Below, piece by piece: positions 27,254 through 36,313 of a stretch of DNA of 64,000 nt. Origin of the DNA: Nocardia higoensis (GTDB lineage: Bacteria; Actinomycetota; Actinomycetes; Mycobacteriales; Mycobacteriaceae). How positions within the stretch are numbered: the first letter of the stretch is position 1; each line of letters opens with the position of its first letter. The notes under the pieces are model-generated. The model saw only the letters and a program-made list of their open reading frames with translations. It was not told where the DNA came from and did not search any database. The stretch covers positions 186,001 to 250,000 of the forward strand of contig NZ_JADLQN010000003.1 of assembly GCF_015477835.1 (NCBI RefSeq). Direction: 5' to 3'. A program made the position numbers and the translations under genes.

Positions 27254-27351
27254 CACTGCCACGGCGCCTGGTTCGAGTGTCTTACCTGCGTCTTCTTGCT
27301 CTTGTCGCGGAATCACTTCGCCATCTCCACCGAGTCGGCGATGGACCGGGA

Positions 27352-27441
27352 CGCCCGGGTCCGCCGCGCCTCGGGCACTTTCCCTCGGGGCGGCTCACGG
27401 TCGTGAGCCCAACGGCCGCCCCAGCGCCGCGAACATACCCA
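27352..27441. repeat. 90-bp direct repeat, right copy (AI-2E gene remnant)
   Basis: Direct copy of 21262-21350 with one inserted C and three substitutions (about 95% identity). On the minus strand it still holds GTGAGCC, the AI-2E start, but the inserted C shifts the frame and the -10 box TAGGCT has become TGGGCT, so it is a dead fragment. The adenylate cyclase gene starts about 20 bases later. Confidence 0.97.
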
Positions 27442-27468
27442 CATGATCGAAACGCTAGATTGGTGAGT

Positions 27469-29154
27469 GTGTCAGCGCCTCTGGAAGCGGTCAAACAGAC
27501 CATGCATACGCGCTGGCCGCTGTACCTGACATCGATGCTGCTGGCCAATGCCTTCGGCGCGGTGCTGCTGTGGGCGTTCATCCAATACGGGCTCCCGGTG
27601 CCGGAGGGTGAGGCGGCCGGCGCCAGGCGTATCGGCCTGCTCGTCCCCGGCGCGGTGTTCGTGACCGGCGGATTGCTCAGCCTGGCCGCCTCGGCCCTGA
27701 TGCTGCGCCCGGTGATGCGCTGGCAGATGCGCGGCGGCCCGCCGAGCAGGCAGGAGCAGATGGCGGCGCTGCACGCGCCGCTGCGGCAGGCCATCCTGCA
27801 CCTGGTGCTGTGGCTGCTCGGCGGCGCGGTGCTGGCGGCGGTGATCATCACCGAGTCGCCCGAGCTGGCGGGCGCGGTGATCGTCACCCTGTGCATGGCC
27901 GCGACCATCGTGTTCGGCTTCACCTACATGCTCGGCGAGCGCATCCTGCGCCCGGTGGCCGCCCAGGCGCTCACCGAGGGCACCTTCGATCACACCCTCA
28001 CCCCCGGCGTCGGTACCAGAATGGCGATGACCTGGGGAATGGGCACTTTCGCGCCCACGTTCGCGATCGTGCTGCTGTGCGTCACCCAGATCTCCTCGGA
28101 CGTGAAGTTCTCGGCGCAGTCGCTGGCCGTGTCGATCCTGCTGCTGTGCGGGGTGGTGATCCTGCAGGCGCTGGCGCTGTCGATGCTGACCGCTTCGAGC
28201 ATCTCCGACCCGGTGCGCCAGCTCAGCCAGGCCATCGCCCGCGCCCAGGAAGGCACCAGGGAGGTGCAGGTCGAGGTATTCGACGGCAGCGAGATCGGCA
28301 TGCTGCAGGTCGGCTTCAACCGGATGATGGAGGAAGCGGCCAAGCGCAGGAAGCTGCAGGAACTGTTCGGCCAGCACGTCGGTGAGGAGGTCGCCCAGCG
28401 CGCCCTCGACTACGGCACCGAGCTCGGCGGGGAAACCCGGTTCGTGGCGGTGCTCTTCGTCGACATGGTCGGTTCCACCGCGACCGCCGCCGAGCGTCCG
28501 CCCACCGAGGTGGTCAGCCTGCTCAACGAGTTCTTCCGGGTCGTCGTCGATGTCATCGATCGCCACCACGGCTTCGTCAACAAGTTCGTCGGCGACGCGG
28601 CGCTGGCCATCTTCGGCGCGCCGCTGGACCGTCCCGACGCTCCGACCGCCGCGCTGGCCGCCGCCAGGGATCTGCGCGAGGCGCTACGCGAGGTGGCAGG
28701 CCTGGACATCGGCATCGGTGTGTCCGCGGGACTGGCGGTCGCGGGCAATATCGGCGCGGCGAACCGTTTCGAATACACCGTGATCGGCGACCCGGTGAAC
28801 GAGGCCTCCCGGCTCACCGAGCTCGCCAAGGATCATCCCGGCCGGGTGCTCGCCTCGGGCAGCGCGCTGTACTTCGCCGAGGAGGCCGAGGCGGCGCTGT
28901 GGCTCACCGGCGAGGAAGTGCAGTTGCGCGGCAGGAGCCGCAGCACGCAGCTGTCCTGGCCGAGGGCGAGCGTCGAGCACGGCACCCGGCCGGACGGCGA
29001 GCAGATGCCGGTCGGCCTGACCGACGCCGAGCAGACCGACCCGAACCTCGACCCTCATCGCACCGACGACGAGCAGGCGCTGACACCTGCCGACCGAACA
29101 GCCCCGGGCGCCGAGCAGGCACCCGCATCCGACGCGCAGACGGCCACCGATTAG
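27469..29154 (+). CDS. Membrane adenylate/guanylate cyclase with HAMP domain
   Basis: A ~561-residue class III nucleotidyl cyclase of the type M. tuberculosis has in Rv1318c-Rv1320c. About six hydrophobic helices fill residues ~10-235, then a HAMP linker (ISDPVRQLSQAI), then the catalytic domain from ~320: metal-binding Asp in FVDMVGST, substrate-specifying Lys in NKFVGDAALAIFG and Asp in EYTVIGDPVNEASRL. All catalytic residues appear intact. A low-complexity acidic tail follows. A TAGATT -10 box ends 7 nt before GTG 27469, so a leaderless start there is favoured; GTG 27463 is possible. Confidence 0.92.
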   Translation: MSAPLEAVKQTMHTRWPLYLTSMLLANAFGAVLLWAFIQYGLPVPEGEAAGARRIGLLVPGAVFVTGGLLSLAASALMLRPVMRWQMRGGPPSRQEQMAALHAPLRQAILHLVLWLLGGAVLAAVIITESPELAGAVIVTLCMAATIVFGFTYMLGERILRPVAAQALTEGTFDHTLTPGVGTRMAMTWGMGTFAPTFAIVLLCVTQISSDVKFSAQSLAVSILLLCGVVILQALALSMLTASSISDPVRQLSQAIARAQEGTREVQVEVFDGSEIGMLQVGFNRMMEEAAKRRKLQELFGQHVGEEVAQRALDYGTELGGETRFVAVLFVDMVGSTATAAERPPTEVVSLLNEFFRVVVDVIDRHHGFVNKFVGDAALAIFGAPLDRPDAPTAALAAARDLREALREVAGLDIGIGVSAGLAVAGNIGAANRFEYTVIGDPVNEASRLTELAKDHPGRVLASGSALYFAEEAEAALWLTGEEVQLRGRSRSTQLSWPRASVEHGTRPDGEQMPVGLTDAEQTDPNLDPHRTDDEQALTPADRTAPGAEQAPASDAQTATD

Positions 29155-29266
29155 CGCCGTCGTCGCAGGTCGCCCCGGTCGCCGGGGCCGGTGAGCCGGC
29201 GGCCGTCGGCGTCGAGGGCGATGGTCCGGGCGCCGGCGGGTGGATCGGCCGCACTACGCTGACCAG

Positions 29267-29650
29267 GTGCGAACAGTGCTGACAGCGATATCGGTCGATC
29301 TGATTCTGGTGGCCGTGTTCTGCGCCATCGGACGACGCAGCCACGACGAGGCGGTACTCACCGGGCTGCTCGAGACACTGTGGCCGTTCGCGATCGGCCT
29401 GACGCTCGGTTGGGCGCTGGCCGTGGCGGCGAGCAGGCTGACCGGGCGGGCGGCGTTCGCGCCGACGGCGGTGTGGCCCACCGCGGTCGCCGTGTGGCTG
29501 GGCACGCTGGCGGGCGGCATGATCGTGCGGGTGATCGCCGGTCAGGGCACCGCGTTCAGCTTCATCATCGTCGCGGGCACCGTGCTGGCGGTCTTCCTGA
29601 TCGGCTGGCGTGCGATCCTCGCGTTCGCCACCCGTTCCTCACGAGGCTGA
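29267..29650 (+). CDS. DUF3054 family membrane protein
   Basis: A 127-residue protein with four hydrophobic helices, matching the DUF3054 family (common in actinobacteria and archaea, function unknown). Typical segments are VFCAIGRRSHDEA between helices 1 and 2 and LWPFAIGLTLGW in helix 2. A TACGCT -10 box lies 6 nt before the GTG (29255-29260), suggesting a leaderless transcript. It converges on the penicillin-binding-like gene with 28 bases between. Confidence 0.85.
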   Translation: MRTVLTAISVDLILVAVFCAIGRRSHDEAVLTGLLETLWPFAIGLTLGWALAVAASRLTGRAAFAPTAVWPTAVAVWLGTLAGGMIVRVIAGQGTAFSFIIVAGTVLAVFLIGWRAILAFATRSSRG

Positions 29651-29678
29651 ACCGTCGGCCCGGCGAATCGCGCGCGGC

Positions 29679-31379
29679 TCAGGTCTCCGGCTGTGCCAGC
29701 GACTGCAACATCCGCGCCGCCATCCGGGCGGTCGCGTTCGAGCTGTCGATGTCGGCGATGTGGATGGCGAAGGCCAGGTCGCCCATATTGGCGATCAGCC
29801 AGCCGTCCGAGTCCGCCTCGGCCGCGTAGGCGATCACCGGGAAACTGCGCAGCGGGGTCAGGTGCGGTTTGCCCATCTCCTCGCGCAGCACCGTGCGCAA
29901 CCGGTCGACGATCGGATTGCCGAGCGGGCTCAGTTGCGCGTCGGTGGTCCCCGGCCGTCCGGTCTCCACCGACGGCGCGGGCACCTCCCCACGCGCGATG
30001 GCCGCCGCCGCGATCGCCATCCCGAACGGGCTGGCCAGCACGACATCGGAACCGCCGCCCTGGCGGGCCTGTTCGGCGCCGCGACCGCCGACGGTGATCC
30101 GGGCGGTCACCTCGTCGAGGCCGGGCACCTGGAAATCGACGCCGAGCCCGAGCCTGCCCGCAGCCTCCGCCGCGTCCTGCACGGTGACGTCGCGCGGCGG
30201 CTTGTTCTTCTCCAGCGCCGCGACCTCGCGCAACAGTTCCACGTTCCCACCCACCGGATACAGTCCGGTGAAGGCCACCGGGCCCTGTTCGGTGGCGTAG
30301 CTGTTCTGGGCGACCGCGACCACCGCGCCGTTGGACGGCTGGATCGCCACGATCGAGGCGGGTGTGCCCACGCTGACCACCGCGTCTTCGGCGGCGCGCT
30401 GCAGCCGTTGATCCATCGTCGAGGTGATGTCCGGCCCCGGCGGACCCTGATGGCCCGCGACCTGCCGGACGAAGCGCCCGTCCGGCTCGAAGATCTGCAC
30501 ACCCCAGCCCGCGTGCCGGTCCTGGCTCTCGGTCCACACATTGCGCATCGCGTCGAGCATCGGCGACCAGACCCGGCGGTCCGAGGAGATCAGCTCCGGT
30601 GACTTCTCGAGGACCACGCCGGGGATCGGCGCCATCCGTGGTTCCAGGATCGCGAAGTCGCCTTCGCGCAGCCGGACGGCGAGGATGGGCTCGCCCTTCG
30701 AGGCGGCGAGCTCGTCTCGCAGCGAGGCGCCGGTGATGAGCGGGGCGACCGGCTCGATGGCCTTGGCGAGCGCGTCGGTGGAGGCGACCGGGTCGGGCAT
30801 CTTGGCGGGGTCGAGCTTGACCAGATTGATGACCTGCTCGTGCATCAGCGACGAACCGACGATATCGATCACCCGCGGGGCGGGCGAGGGCAGTGTGCGC
30901 ACCAGCTTCACGGTCCGCCCGCCGGCCAGCTCGGGCATGACCAACTGGGGTTCCCAGGAGATGCGCCAGCCGATCGCGAGCTTGCGGACGGTGCCCTGCA
31001 GGCTGTAGCCCCACTCCTTCTTCTGCCCCGAGTCGTACTCGCCGAAGTTCCAGTCGACGTCCATGCTGAAGATGGCCGACTCGTCGTCGAGCCCGATGAA
31101 TTGCGTCTTCTGGTAGTCGACGGTGCCCGGCTGGAGGCCTTCGAACATTTGCGACATCGTTGCCGAAGCCGCGTTGGGGTAGGAAGTGAGATCGGCGGCC
31201 TGGCGATACTCCTGCTCGTCGAGCAGTTCGGTGAAGCGGTCGACAAGCGCTTCGGGTTCACTCGTCTCGGTATGGAATCCGCACCCCGTCAAGGCCATCA
31301 CCACAGCCGTCACTCCCGCGAGTGCCATAGCGCCCCGGACGCGAAAGCGGCGGGATCCCCACACATCCATATCGCCCAC
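29679..31379 (-). CDS. Degenerate penicillin-binding lipoprotein (catalytic motifs lost)
   Basis: A 566-residue protein resembling the class B penicillin-binding lipoprotein Rv2864c of M. tuberculosis. A lipobox (VVMALTGCGF) makes it a membrane-anchored lipoprotein. An NTF2-like MecA N-terminal domain spans ~35-160, a dimerisation part follows, then a transpeptidase-like domain from ~330. The flanks of the active site are kept (VAIQPSNGAVVAVAQNSYAT, FTGLYPVGG, VLASPFGMAIAAA, MGDLAFAI). However, the SxxK motif after LYP is GGNVEL, the SxN segment is deleted and no KTG remains. It should therefore be unable to bind penicillin covalently. A scaffold or regulatory role in wall synthesis is possible. 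GTG 31379 or ATG 31370 could be the start. Confidence 0.85.
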   Translation of the reverse strand: MGDMDVWGSRRFRVRGAMALAGVTAVVMALTGCGFHTETSEPEALVDRFTELLDEQEYRQAADLTSYPNAASATMSQMFEGLQPGTVDYQKTQFIGLDDESAIFSMDVDWNFGEYDSGQKKEWGYSLQGTVRKLAIGWRISWEPQLVMPELAGGRTVKLVRTLPSPAPRVIDIVGSSLMHEQVINLVKLDPAKMPDPVASTDALAKAIEPVAPLITGASLRDELAASKGEPILAVRLREGDFAILEPRMAPIPGVVLEKSPELISSDRRVWSPMLDAMRNVWTESQDRHAGWGVQIFEPDGRFVRQVAGHQGPPGPDITSTMDQRLQRAAEDAVVSVGTPASIVAIQPSNGAVVAVAQNSYATEQGPVAFTGLYPVGGNVELLREVAALEKNKPPRDVTVQDAAEAAGRLGLGVDFQVPGLDEVTARITVGGRGAEQARQGGGSDVVLASPFGMAIAAAAIARGEVPAPSVETGRPGTTDAQLSPLGNPIVDRLRTVLREEMGKPHLTPLRSFPVIAYAAEADSDGWLIANMGDLAFAIHIADIDSSNATARMAARMLQSLAQPET

Positions 31380-31713
31380 TCTTCACTCTTGTCACTCCAG
31401 CAACAAGACCACCGTACCTGAATGAAATCCACCCGCGTCGCCCCGGTGACCGGGACGTTACCCGTGCTCAGCATATCGATTGTGCCCGAATTCCCGGGCA
31501 CCAGCAGGCGAACATGAGTGACATCCGGTCACAAGGCGATAACCGGCGACGTCAACGTACCGGGCGACGCGCCGGGGCGCGAGACGGCCCGGAAGTCCAT
31601 TCCGGTGCCGGTGTTCGCGGGGAGCGAAAGCCCGCACTTTCCGATGCTCTGCCGCTCAACCGAGAACGGCGTAATCTTGTAATCACTGTAACAGCAATCA
31701 CAGACTACAGCGG
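31380..31713. promoter_or_regulatory. Divergent intergenic region, AT-rich at its right end
   Basis: 334 bases between the transpeptidase-like gene and the next plus-strand gene. The last ~45 bases are AT-rich for this genome and contain TGTAATCAC and TGTAACAGC about 9 bp apart, which may be a repeated protein-binding site near the downstream promoter. No gene or RNA fold was recognised. Confidence 0.4.
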
Positions 31714-32319
31714 GTGAGTGCGATGCGACATGATCATCGAGGCCGCGAATTCGGCCGTCCGGGCGGCTGGCAACAAGCCGATCTGCCCGACCCCGCCGAC
31801 GCGCCGGACTGGTTCGCCGGAAGATTGCCGAGCGACTGGTTCACCGGCGCTCCGAGCATCGAGGTCGACCGCGACGAAATCGTCGTCGTCGGCACCCTGC
31901 CCCTGCCGCGCCCGGACACCGGCTCGGCCGGGGACGCCGGCGGTGCCGCGGAGAAGGTTCCCGCCGCCACCGTGGAGGGGGCGATCGCCCGCTTCCGGGA
32001 GACCACCCGCCCGGCCAGGATGCAGATCGCGAACGAGGCCGAGTACCGCTACCGGCGCAAGGTCGCCTGGGGTGTCGTCGCCGGTGGCGAACGGGTGATG
32101 TTCACCCAGCTGGCCGTCCCGGTGATGACCCGGCTCCGGCAATCCGAACGCAAAGTCCTCGACACCCTCGTCGACGCGGGCGTCGCCCGCTCCCGTTCGG
32201 ACGCCCTCGCGTGGACCGTGCGACTGGCGGGCAAACATGCCGAAGAGTGGCTGGCCGAGCTGCGCGCCGCCATGCGCACGGTCGAGGACCTGCGCTCCCA
32301 GGGACCACGGGGCCTGTGA
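31714..32319 (+). CDS. Hypothetical protein with RHH-like C-terminal segment
   Basis: A 201-residue protein of no family I can name. The N-terminal ~70 residues are rich in Trp, Asp and Pro (PDWFAGRLPSDWFTG). A beta segment (IVVVGTLPLP) and a helical C-terminus follow. The C-terminal VLDTLVDAGVARSRSDALAW looks like the helix pair of ribbon-helix-helix proteins, so DNA binding is possible. GTG 31714 or ATG 31723 could be the start. aroQ follows 23 bases later but has its own promoter. Confidence 0.65.
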   Translation: MSAMRHDHRGREFGRPGGWQQADLPDPADAPDWFAGRLPSDWFTGAPSIEVDRDEIVVVGTLPLPRPDTGSAGDAGGAAEKVPAATVEGAIARFRETTRPARMQIANEAEYRYRRKVAWGVVAGGERVMFTQLAVPVMTRLRQSERKVLDTLVDAGVARSRSDALAWTVRLAGKHAEEWLAELRAAMRTVEDLRSQGPRGL

Positions 32320-32342
32320 TCACGGGCGGCTAGGGTGTGGGC

Positions 32343-32783
32343 ATGGCAGACACGGTGGCCCCGATCCTGGTGCTCAACGGACCGAACCTGAACATGCTCG
32401 GCACCCGCCAGCCCGAGGTCTACGGCGCCGCCACTCTCGACGACGTCGTCGCCCTCTGTGCACGCACCGCCGCCCGATTCGACCGGACCGTCACCGCTTT
32501 CCAGTCCAATCACGAAGGCGCGCTGATCGATCGAATTCATCAGGCCCGTGGCGCGGAATCGGCCATCGTGATCAATCCCGGCGGGCTCACCCATACTTCG
32601 GTGGCGCTTCGCGACGCACTGGTGATTCCCGAGGTGCCGATCGTGGAGGTGCATATCAGTAATGTGCACGCCCGCGAGGAATTCCGGCATCACTCCTTCA
32701 TTTCCCCGATCGCCACCGCGGTGATCGCCGGAATGGGTATCCAGGGATACGCCGCCGCAATCGAATTCCTCGCCACTCGCTGA
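32343..32783 (+). CDS. aroQ: 3-dehydroquinate dehydratase, type II
   Basis: A 146-residue enzyme converting 3-dehydroquinate to 3-dehydroshikimate by trans elimination, in the shikimate pathway or in quinate breakdown. Signatures are NGPNLNMLGTRQPEVYG (catalytic Arg and Tyr, ~10-27), FQSNHEG (~60) and VEVHISNVHAREEFRHHS (catalytic His ~103). The dodecameric type II length fits. A TAGGGT -10 box lies 6 nt before ATG 32343, giving a leaderless start. The gene is not beside other aro genes, so it may be a second copy serving a catabolic route. Confidence 0.96.
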   Translation: MADTVAPILVLNGPNLNMLGTRQPEVYGAATLDDVVALCARTAARFDRTVTAFQSNHEGALIDRIHQARGAESAIVINPGGLTHTSVALRDALVIPEVPIVEVHISNVHAREEFRHHSFISPIATAVIAGMGIQGYAAAIEFLATR

Positions 32784-32996
32784 GCCCTGCTCGCACCGTT
32801 GCCGATTCGAGCCGCGGCACATTCCTCCAGCGGTCGCTACCGATCGACCGCGGCGGCCGTCGCGAGGTACGGCTGGCGCTGACTACGGCCGGGTCCACCC
32901 CCGCCCGCCTCGACGACGTGCCGCGCCCGGCACCGGCGCGAGCGACCGCGATGGTCGCGGCTCGTCGCAGGGGGCACCCCCACGTCGGGCACCGGT

Positions 32997-34130
32997 CTAT
33001 GAGCGAACGGCATTCGAATCGCCCAGCCGCTCCACGGCGATACGCGCGCCGAGTTCTTCCAGCAGGCGGGCCGCGTCGCCGATACAGCGGTCGGGATCGG
33101 GCTCCAGGTCGGTGAGTGCGTAGCAGGCCGCGAATCCCGCCGCACGCAGGCGCTGCGGCGGGAGCAGGGTGCGACCGACCGCGGCGACCACCGGGACCTC
33201 GCCCGCCGCCGCGCACACGCCGATCGGGGCCTTGCCGTGCAGACTCTGCTCGTCCAGTGCCCCTTCACCGGTGATCACCAGATCGGCGCCGGACACCAGG
33301 GTCGCGAAATCGAGCAGATCCAGGATGATCTCGATGCCGCTGCGCACCCGCGCGCCCAGTACCGCGATCGCCGCGAAGCCGGTGCCGCCCGCCGCACCCG
33401 CGCCGGGCGTCGCGGCGGCGGCGGGCCCGGCCAGTGCCGCCCAGTTCTCCAGTGCCGCCTCGAGAATTGCGCGCTGCGCCCGGTCCGCTCCCTTCTGCGG
33501 GCCGTAGACCGCGACCGCGCCGCGTGGGCCGAGCAGCGGATTGTCGACATCGCAGGCCAGCGTGAAGGTGACCGTGCCGACGCGTTCGCGCACGGCCTCG
33601 GTCTCGAGCCGGGCGACGCGCGCCAGAGCGGCTCCGCCGAGGGGCACCTCGTCGCCGCGCGCGTCGAGCAACCGGGCGCCGAGCGCTCGCAGCATGCCCG
33701 CCCCGCCATCGGTGGAGGCGCTGCCGCCGAGACCGAGCACGATCTCGCGCACGCCCTCGTCGATCGCGTGCCCGATGACGACACCCAGACCGAACGTGCT
33801 CGCGCCCAGCGGGTCAGGCGTGCCGCCCGGCAGCTTCGCCAGACCGGTGACCGCGGCCAACTCCACGACGGCGGTGTCCCCGCGCAGCGCGTACGAGGTC
33901 TGCGAGAGCTGTCCGGTCGGGCCGGGGGCGGTGAGCCCGACCCGCTGCCAGCCCGCGGCGACGAACGCGTCCACGGTGCCGTCGCCGCCGTCGGCGACCG
34001 GCACCCGGCACAGGTCGGCGGACGGCAGCACCGAGGCGATGCCACGTGCCAGGGCGGCCGCCACTTCGGGCGCGGTGAGCGAGCCCTTGAACTTGTCCGG
34101 GGCGAGTACCACCCGGGGCGCGGGAGTCAC
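32997..34130 (-). CDS. Glycerate kinase
   Basis: A 377-residue GlxK-family glycerate kinase that phosphorylates D-glycerate with ATP. The family start VVLAPDKFKGSLTA is at residue 6, VADGGDGTVDAF near 45, the glycine-rich LGLGGSASTDGGAGML near 125 and ITGEGALDEQS near 285. GTG 34130 was chosen as it puts the family start at the N-terminus and has GGAGA upstream. The kinase could use glycerate released by the glucosylglycerate-hydrolase-type enzyme encoded 11 kb downstream, though the genes are not in one operon. Confidence 0.95.
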   Translation of the reverse strand: MTPAPRVVLAPDKFKGSLTAPEVAAALARGIASVLPSADLCRVPVADGGDGTVDAFVAAGWQRVGLTAPGPTGQLSQTSYALRGDTAVVELAAVTGLAKLPGGTPDPLGASTFGLGVVIGHAIDEGVREIVLGLGGSASTDGGAGMLRALGARLLDARGDEVPLGGAALARVARLETEAVRERVGTVTFTLACDVDNPLLGPRGAVAVYGPQKGADRAQRAILEAALENWAALAGPAAAATPGAGAAGGTGFAAIAVLGARVRSGIEIILDLLDFATLVSGADLVITGEGALDEQSLHGKAPIGVCAAAGEVPVVAAVGRTLLPPQRLRAAGFAACYALTDLEPDPDRCIGDAARLLEELGARIAVERLGDSNAVRS

Positions 34131-34242
34131 CGGCCCATTCTCCGGGACCGGATCGCGCGGCGCACGGTGCCTTCGGCGCGCACGGCCCGCGCTGCCGACG
34201 CCGGGCATCACCGATGTGAGCGCACAGTATTCAACGCGGCGC

Positions 34243-35817
34243 TCACGACGCGGGCAACGGCGCTTCGGGAGCCTCGGAGATGGACACCTCGCCGGTACGC
34301 AGGTAGGTCAGCACGGCCTCGTCGACGACCGGGTTCCCGCGGCCGAAGGTGCCGTGATCACCGCCCTCGACGGTGATGAGCGCGGCGTGCAGCGCCAGCG
34401 CCAGCGCTGGGCCACCCTCGTAGGGGGTGAGTGCGTCGTGCCTGCTCTGCAACAGCAGCGGAGCGGTGCCCAGGGCCGCGCCGTCGATCGCCACCGGCTC
34501 GGTGACAGGCGGCCAGGAACCGCAGCTCATGCCGGAGCGCACCAGGGCGGCGCGGGCGTCGAGGGCGTTGCCGCCGGAGGCGAGGGTGCTCACCGCGGCG
34601 CCGAGCATCTCGGGCCTGCCCGGCACCGCGTTCTCGTTGCACGTGATGGCGGAGAACACGAAGCGGCCGATCGGATCGGTGTCGGTCGCGCCCGCGATGG
34701 CGACCAGCCGCTCGATATCGGCGGGATCGGCTTGCGCGCGGGCCATCGCCTCGGCGAAGGCGGGCCAGAACGCGCGGGTGTAGGTGGCCACCGAGGTCGC
34801 GCTCACCAGCGGCACCTGCGCGGACGCACCGCCGGAGAGCAGCAGGCGCAGGAAGTTCTGCACCTTCGCCAATTGCTCGGTGCCGCCGTTGAAGCCGTCG
34901 CGGGCGATCTCGGCGAGCGGGTCGGGCAGTTCGCCGGGCAGATCGGAGACGGCGGCCGGCGGCGGGGTGAGGTTGGCGTACCAACCGCCGCCCTGCGTGG
35001 ACACCTGGCGCACCCAGGTCCGGTAGACCTGCATGGCGGTGGCGCCGAGGCGATATTCGTCGTCGCGTTCGGCGATCCACTCGAACAGAGCGTCCAGGCG
35101 GTGCTTGCCCGCGGCCTGCTGCTGGGCGAACTCTTCGGTCCAGATCCAGCCGGGGTGCACGTTGGAGTCCAGGACCATGCGCTCGACCCGCTGCGGGAAC
35201 AACGTGGCGTAGACCGCGCCGAGATAGGTGCCGTAGGAGGTGCCCAGGTAGCCGATGCGGTCCAGACCGAGGGCGGCGCGCACGGCGTCCAAATCGCGGG
35301 CGGTGTTCTCGGTGGTGATGGTGTCGAGGTAGCCGGGCTGGGCCTCGTCGCAGGCGGCCCTGAGCTCGTCGTCGCTCACCGCCACCTGATCGTCCTCGGT
35401 GGTCTGCGCCGCGCACGAGAGCGGGGTGGCCCAACGCAGGCCGCGCGGTTGCACGGCGTAGAGGTCGTAGTGCGCGGCGATGTCGGCGGGCATGGTCGCC
35501 ACCCGCTGCGCCCAGAAATCCAGGGCGTCGACGCCGGGGCCGCCGGGGTTGGTGAACAGCACTCCGCGCCGCTCGCCCTGGGCGGCGATCCGGCTGACGG
35601 TGAGTTCGATACGCGGGCCGTCCGGTTCGGCGTGGTTCATGGGCACGTCGATCACCGCGCACTGCGCGCCCCTGCCCGGGGTCACCGCCCCGTCGGGACA
35701 CGACCCGAACACCGGGCTCGGTGCGGCGAGGACCGGGGGCGCGACGAGCGCCGAGGGACCCGCCGAGCTCACCACGCCGAGAGCGAGCGCCGCCTGAAAC
35801 AGCTTTTTCCGCATCAT
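34243..35817 (-). CDS. Secreted tripeptidyl aminopeptidase-like alpha/beta hydrolase
   Basis: A 524-residue secreted hydrolase of the Streptomyces Tap/SlpD/SlpE type. A signal peptide covers the first ~30 residues. The alpha/beta fold shows an oxyanion segment FTNPGGPG (~92), the Ser nucleophile in YLGTSYGTYLG (~195), Asp in QSRHDALTPYEGG (~455) and His in GGDHGTFGRG (~485), completing the triad. A TAP-like C-terminal domain contains a Cys pair (ITCNEN, MSCGSW). GGAGGTG lies 8 nt before ATG 35817. It likely trims tripeptides from exported proteins or takes up nutrients. Confidence 0.9.
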   Translation of the reverse strand: MMRKKLFQAALALGVVSSAGPSALVAPPVLAAPSPVFGSCPDGAVTPGRGAQCAVIDVPMNHAEPDGPRIELTVSRIAAQGERRGVLFTNPGGPGVDALDFWAQRVATMPADIAAHYDLYAVQPRGLRWATPLSCAAQTTEDDQVAVSDDELRAACDEAQPGYLDTITTENTARDLDAVRAALGLDRIGYLGTSYGTYLGAVYATLFPQRVERMVLDSNVHPGWIWTEEFAQQQAAGKHRLDALFEWIAERDDEYRLGATAMQVYRTWVRQVSTQGGGWYANLTPPPAAVSDLPGELPDPLAEIARDGFNGGTEQLAKVQNFLRLLLSGGASAQVPLVSATSVATYTRAFWPAFAEAMARAQADPADIERLVAIAGATDTDPIGRFVFSAITCNENAVPGRPEMLGAAVSTLASGGNALDARAALVRSGMSCGSWPPVTEPVAIDGAALGTAPLLLQSRHDALTPYEGGPALALALHAALITVEGGDHGTFGRGNPVVDEAVLTYLRTGEVSISEAPEAPLPAS

Positions 35818-35996
35818 CTTTCGCACCTCCGCGGGTCGCCGCCGCGCAGGCTGAGCGCGACCCGGTCACCGAGCATTCTCGCCGCGTGGGCGCGAGAGGA
35901 CAAGTCATCAGGCATTTCCCCGTGGCGCACATCCATATCGCCGCGGCACAGCGTTGCGATGTCTCATGGCGGGCCCCGGCGGAGTAGCGTCGAACC

Positions 35997-36308
35997 ATGT
36001 CGACCGAGGTCCGCATCAACACCGCACTGGAACGTTTCGAGATCTACGTCGACGGCGACATCGCCGGCTACGCCGAGTACCAGGACACCGCTTCCGAGCG
36101 CGCGTTCGTGCACACCGAGATCTATCCGCGGTACGAACGGCAGGGCTACGCCACAGAACTCATCGGCACGGCGCTGCGCAGCACCCGCGGTGAGGGCTTC
36201 GGCATCCTGCCGATGTGCTCGATGGTGCGTCACTTCGTGGAGATCAACCCGCAGTTCATCGCCTCGGTGCCGCAGTGGGCGCGGGGCCGGATGGGGTTGC
36301 CCCAGTAG
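35997..36308 (+). CDS. Small GNAT-like acetyltransferase
   Basis: A 103-residue protein of the short GCN5-like (YjdJ/Gcn5-related) group. The acetyl-CoA loop is RYERQGYATELI (~47-58), followed by FGILPMCSMVRHFVEINPQF, characteristic of this mini-GNAT family with its Cys-Ser after the central strand. Its substrate is unknown. A TAGCGT -10 box lies 6 nt before the ATG (35985-35990), so the message is probably leaderless. It ends 5 bases from the end of the convergent acyltransferase gene. Confidence 0.88.
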   Translation: MSTEVRINTALERFEIYVDGDIAGYAEYQDTASERAFVHTEIYPRYERQGYATELIGTALRSTRGEGFGILPMCSMVRHFVEINPQFIASVPQWARGRMGLPQ

Positions 36309-36313
36309 CGGAT

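Noticed and set aside
21262..27441. Interpreting the repeat-flanked block as an IS or composite transposon
   Set aside because: No transposase, no terminal inverted repeats, and the direct repeats are 89-90 bp, far beyond target-site duplications.
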